Shown here piece after piece: positions 63,327 through 64,000 of a stretch of 64,000 bases of DNA. The stretch spans positions 1 to 64,000 of the forward strand of contig CANPXH010000002.1 in the NCBI GenBank assembly GCA_947585865.1, given 5' to 3'. This DNA is from an uncultured Clostridia bacterium. GTDB lineage: Bacteria; Bacillota; Clostridia; Lachnospirales; CAG-274. Under the pieces are notes generated by a model. It had not been told where the DNA came from, did not search any database, and saw only the letters and a list, made by a program, of their open reading frames with translations. The stretch's first letter is position 1, and each line of letters begins with the position of its first letter. Made by a program: the position numbers and the translations under genes.

Positions 63327-64000
63327 ATGTCAAGACATACTATTATAAAAGGTGCGTTGATACTGACGGCAGCGGGTATCATCACTCGCGTGCTGGGATT
63401 TTTCTACAGGATATATATGGCAAAGGTCATAGGAGCGGAGGGCATGGGGCTGTATCAGCTCATAACGCCTTTGTATATGCTTGTATGGTCGCTGTCTTCA
63501 TCGGGCTTTTCCACTTCCATGTCAAAGCTGACCGCACAGGAAAAGGCAAGGGGAACGGAGGGAAATGTCAAAAGACTTCTGCATTTGTCTCTTATGATAT
63601 CATTTGCCATTGCTTCGGTATTAAGTATCATTACATATTTATATGCCTATGAGATATCCCTTTACATAATAAGAGATATAAGGACAGAGCTTTCTCTCAG
63701 GATAATAAGCCTTTGCTTCCCGTGTATGGCATTGGGCTCTGTGATGCGGGGATATTATTTGGGTCTTCAAAACACAGTGATATCCGCCGTGAGCCAAGTG
63801 ACCGAGCAGGGCGTAAGGATGGCAGTCATATATATGCTGTCTTCGTTTCTTATACCGAAGGGTTTGGAGTTTGCATGCGCCGCCGCCGTATGGGGAATGT
63901 CGGCAGGAGAGATCATATCCTTTTTATATGTGCTGATATATTATATGGCAAAGAGGAAAAAGTATAAAGCGCCTACATTGGAGTTGAGAGGCTGTATAGC
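63327..64000 (+). CDS. spoVB: Polysaccharide flippase SpoVB-like (3' end outside window)
   Basis: The first 224 codons of a MATE/MurJ-superfamily membrane protein, open to the window edge. It begins MSRHTIIKGALILTAAG and continues VLGFFYRIYMAKVIGAEGMG, the N-terminal pattern of SpoVB/YtgP lipid-linked sugar flippases. ATG 63327 follows AAGGAGG. SpoVB supports spore cortex formation in B. subtilis, while vegetative YtgP homologues are also possible. Confidence 0.85.
   Translation, partial: MSRHTIIKGALILTAAGIITRVLGFFYRIYMAKVIGAEGMGLYQLITPLYMLVWSLSSSGFSTSMSKLTAQEKARGTEGNVKRLLHLSLMISFAIASVLSIITYLYAYEISLYIIRDIRTELSLRIISLCFPCMALGSVMRGYYLGLQNTVISAVSQVTEQGVRMAVIYMLSSFLIPKGLEFACAAAVWGMSAGEIISFLYVLIYYMAKRKKYKAPTLELRGCI

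Overview
The window looks like a chromosome segment of an anaerobic, low-to-mid GC, spore-lineage Firmicute (class Clostridia, probably gut-associated). The reasons are an electron-bifurcating NfnAB pair, a sodium-pumping decarboxylase operon, SigH and SpoVB homologues, Bacillus-like synteny (yacP-sigH; tmk-holB-ricT-yabB-rsmI), ATA/AGA-rich codon use, and consensus TTGAnn-17-TATAAT promoters. No species can be named from this sequence. GH28 and KduD genes suggest some use of pectin-type sugars.

Layout. 1-9 kb: nfnBA, a PEGA surface protein, a DUF1232 protein, a GH28 pectinase, metA, a surface protein with a copper-amine-oxidase-like domain, and yacP-sigH. 9-16 kb: fused feoAB, rpsU-yqeY, a second amine-oxidase-like surface protein, and a DUF3737/cyclophilin-like operon divergent from its LysR gene. 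16-21 kb: the str operon (rpsL, rpsG, fusA, tuf) without rpoBC beside it. 21-28 kb: an exonuclease-lysR pair divergent from a five-gene biotin-dependent sodium pump. 28-34 kb: a MATE exporter, metY and a large 5'-nucleotidase surface protein.

34.3-44.4 kb is one tightly overlapping ten-gene operon followed by xpt. It encodes a three-subunit molybdenum hydroxylase plus a selenium-cofactor set (mocA-yqeC fusion, selD, yedF, a cysteine desulfurase-like enzyme, a DUF3343 protein, yqeB, xdhC). This is the known signature of a selenium-dependent molybdenum hydroxylase, here probably for purine oxidation. 44.56-48.47 kb is bracketed by a 27-bp repeat of the 3' end of tRNA-Leu. It holds a MacAB-type exporter preceded by six helically phased TAAT boxes, and looks like a small island inserted at the tRNA gene. 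48.7-64 kb is housekeeping: kduD, tmk, holB, ricT, yabB, rsmI, wecB, truA, lon, htpG (with CIRCE), uvrC and the start of spoVB.

The most unusual signal is a family of about 240-bp structured intergenic repeats: copy A at the left edge, B at 34.0-34.25 kb, C at 29.5-29.7 kb on the minus strand, and remnant D at 13.46-13.51 kb. Each is a chain of hairpins with a conserved single-stranded motif and one stem whose two arms change together between copies. The two complete copies are each bracketed by a direct duplication of a different terminator-like hairpin. This suggests a mobile or RNA element that targets terminators; I do not recognise it as a described family.
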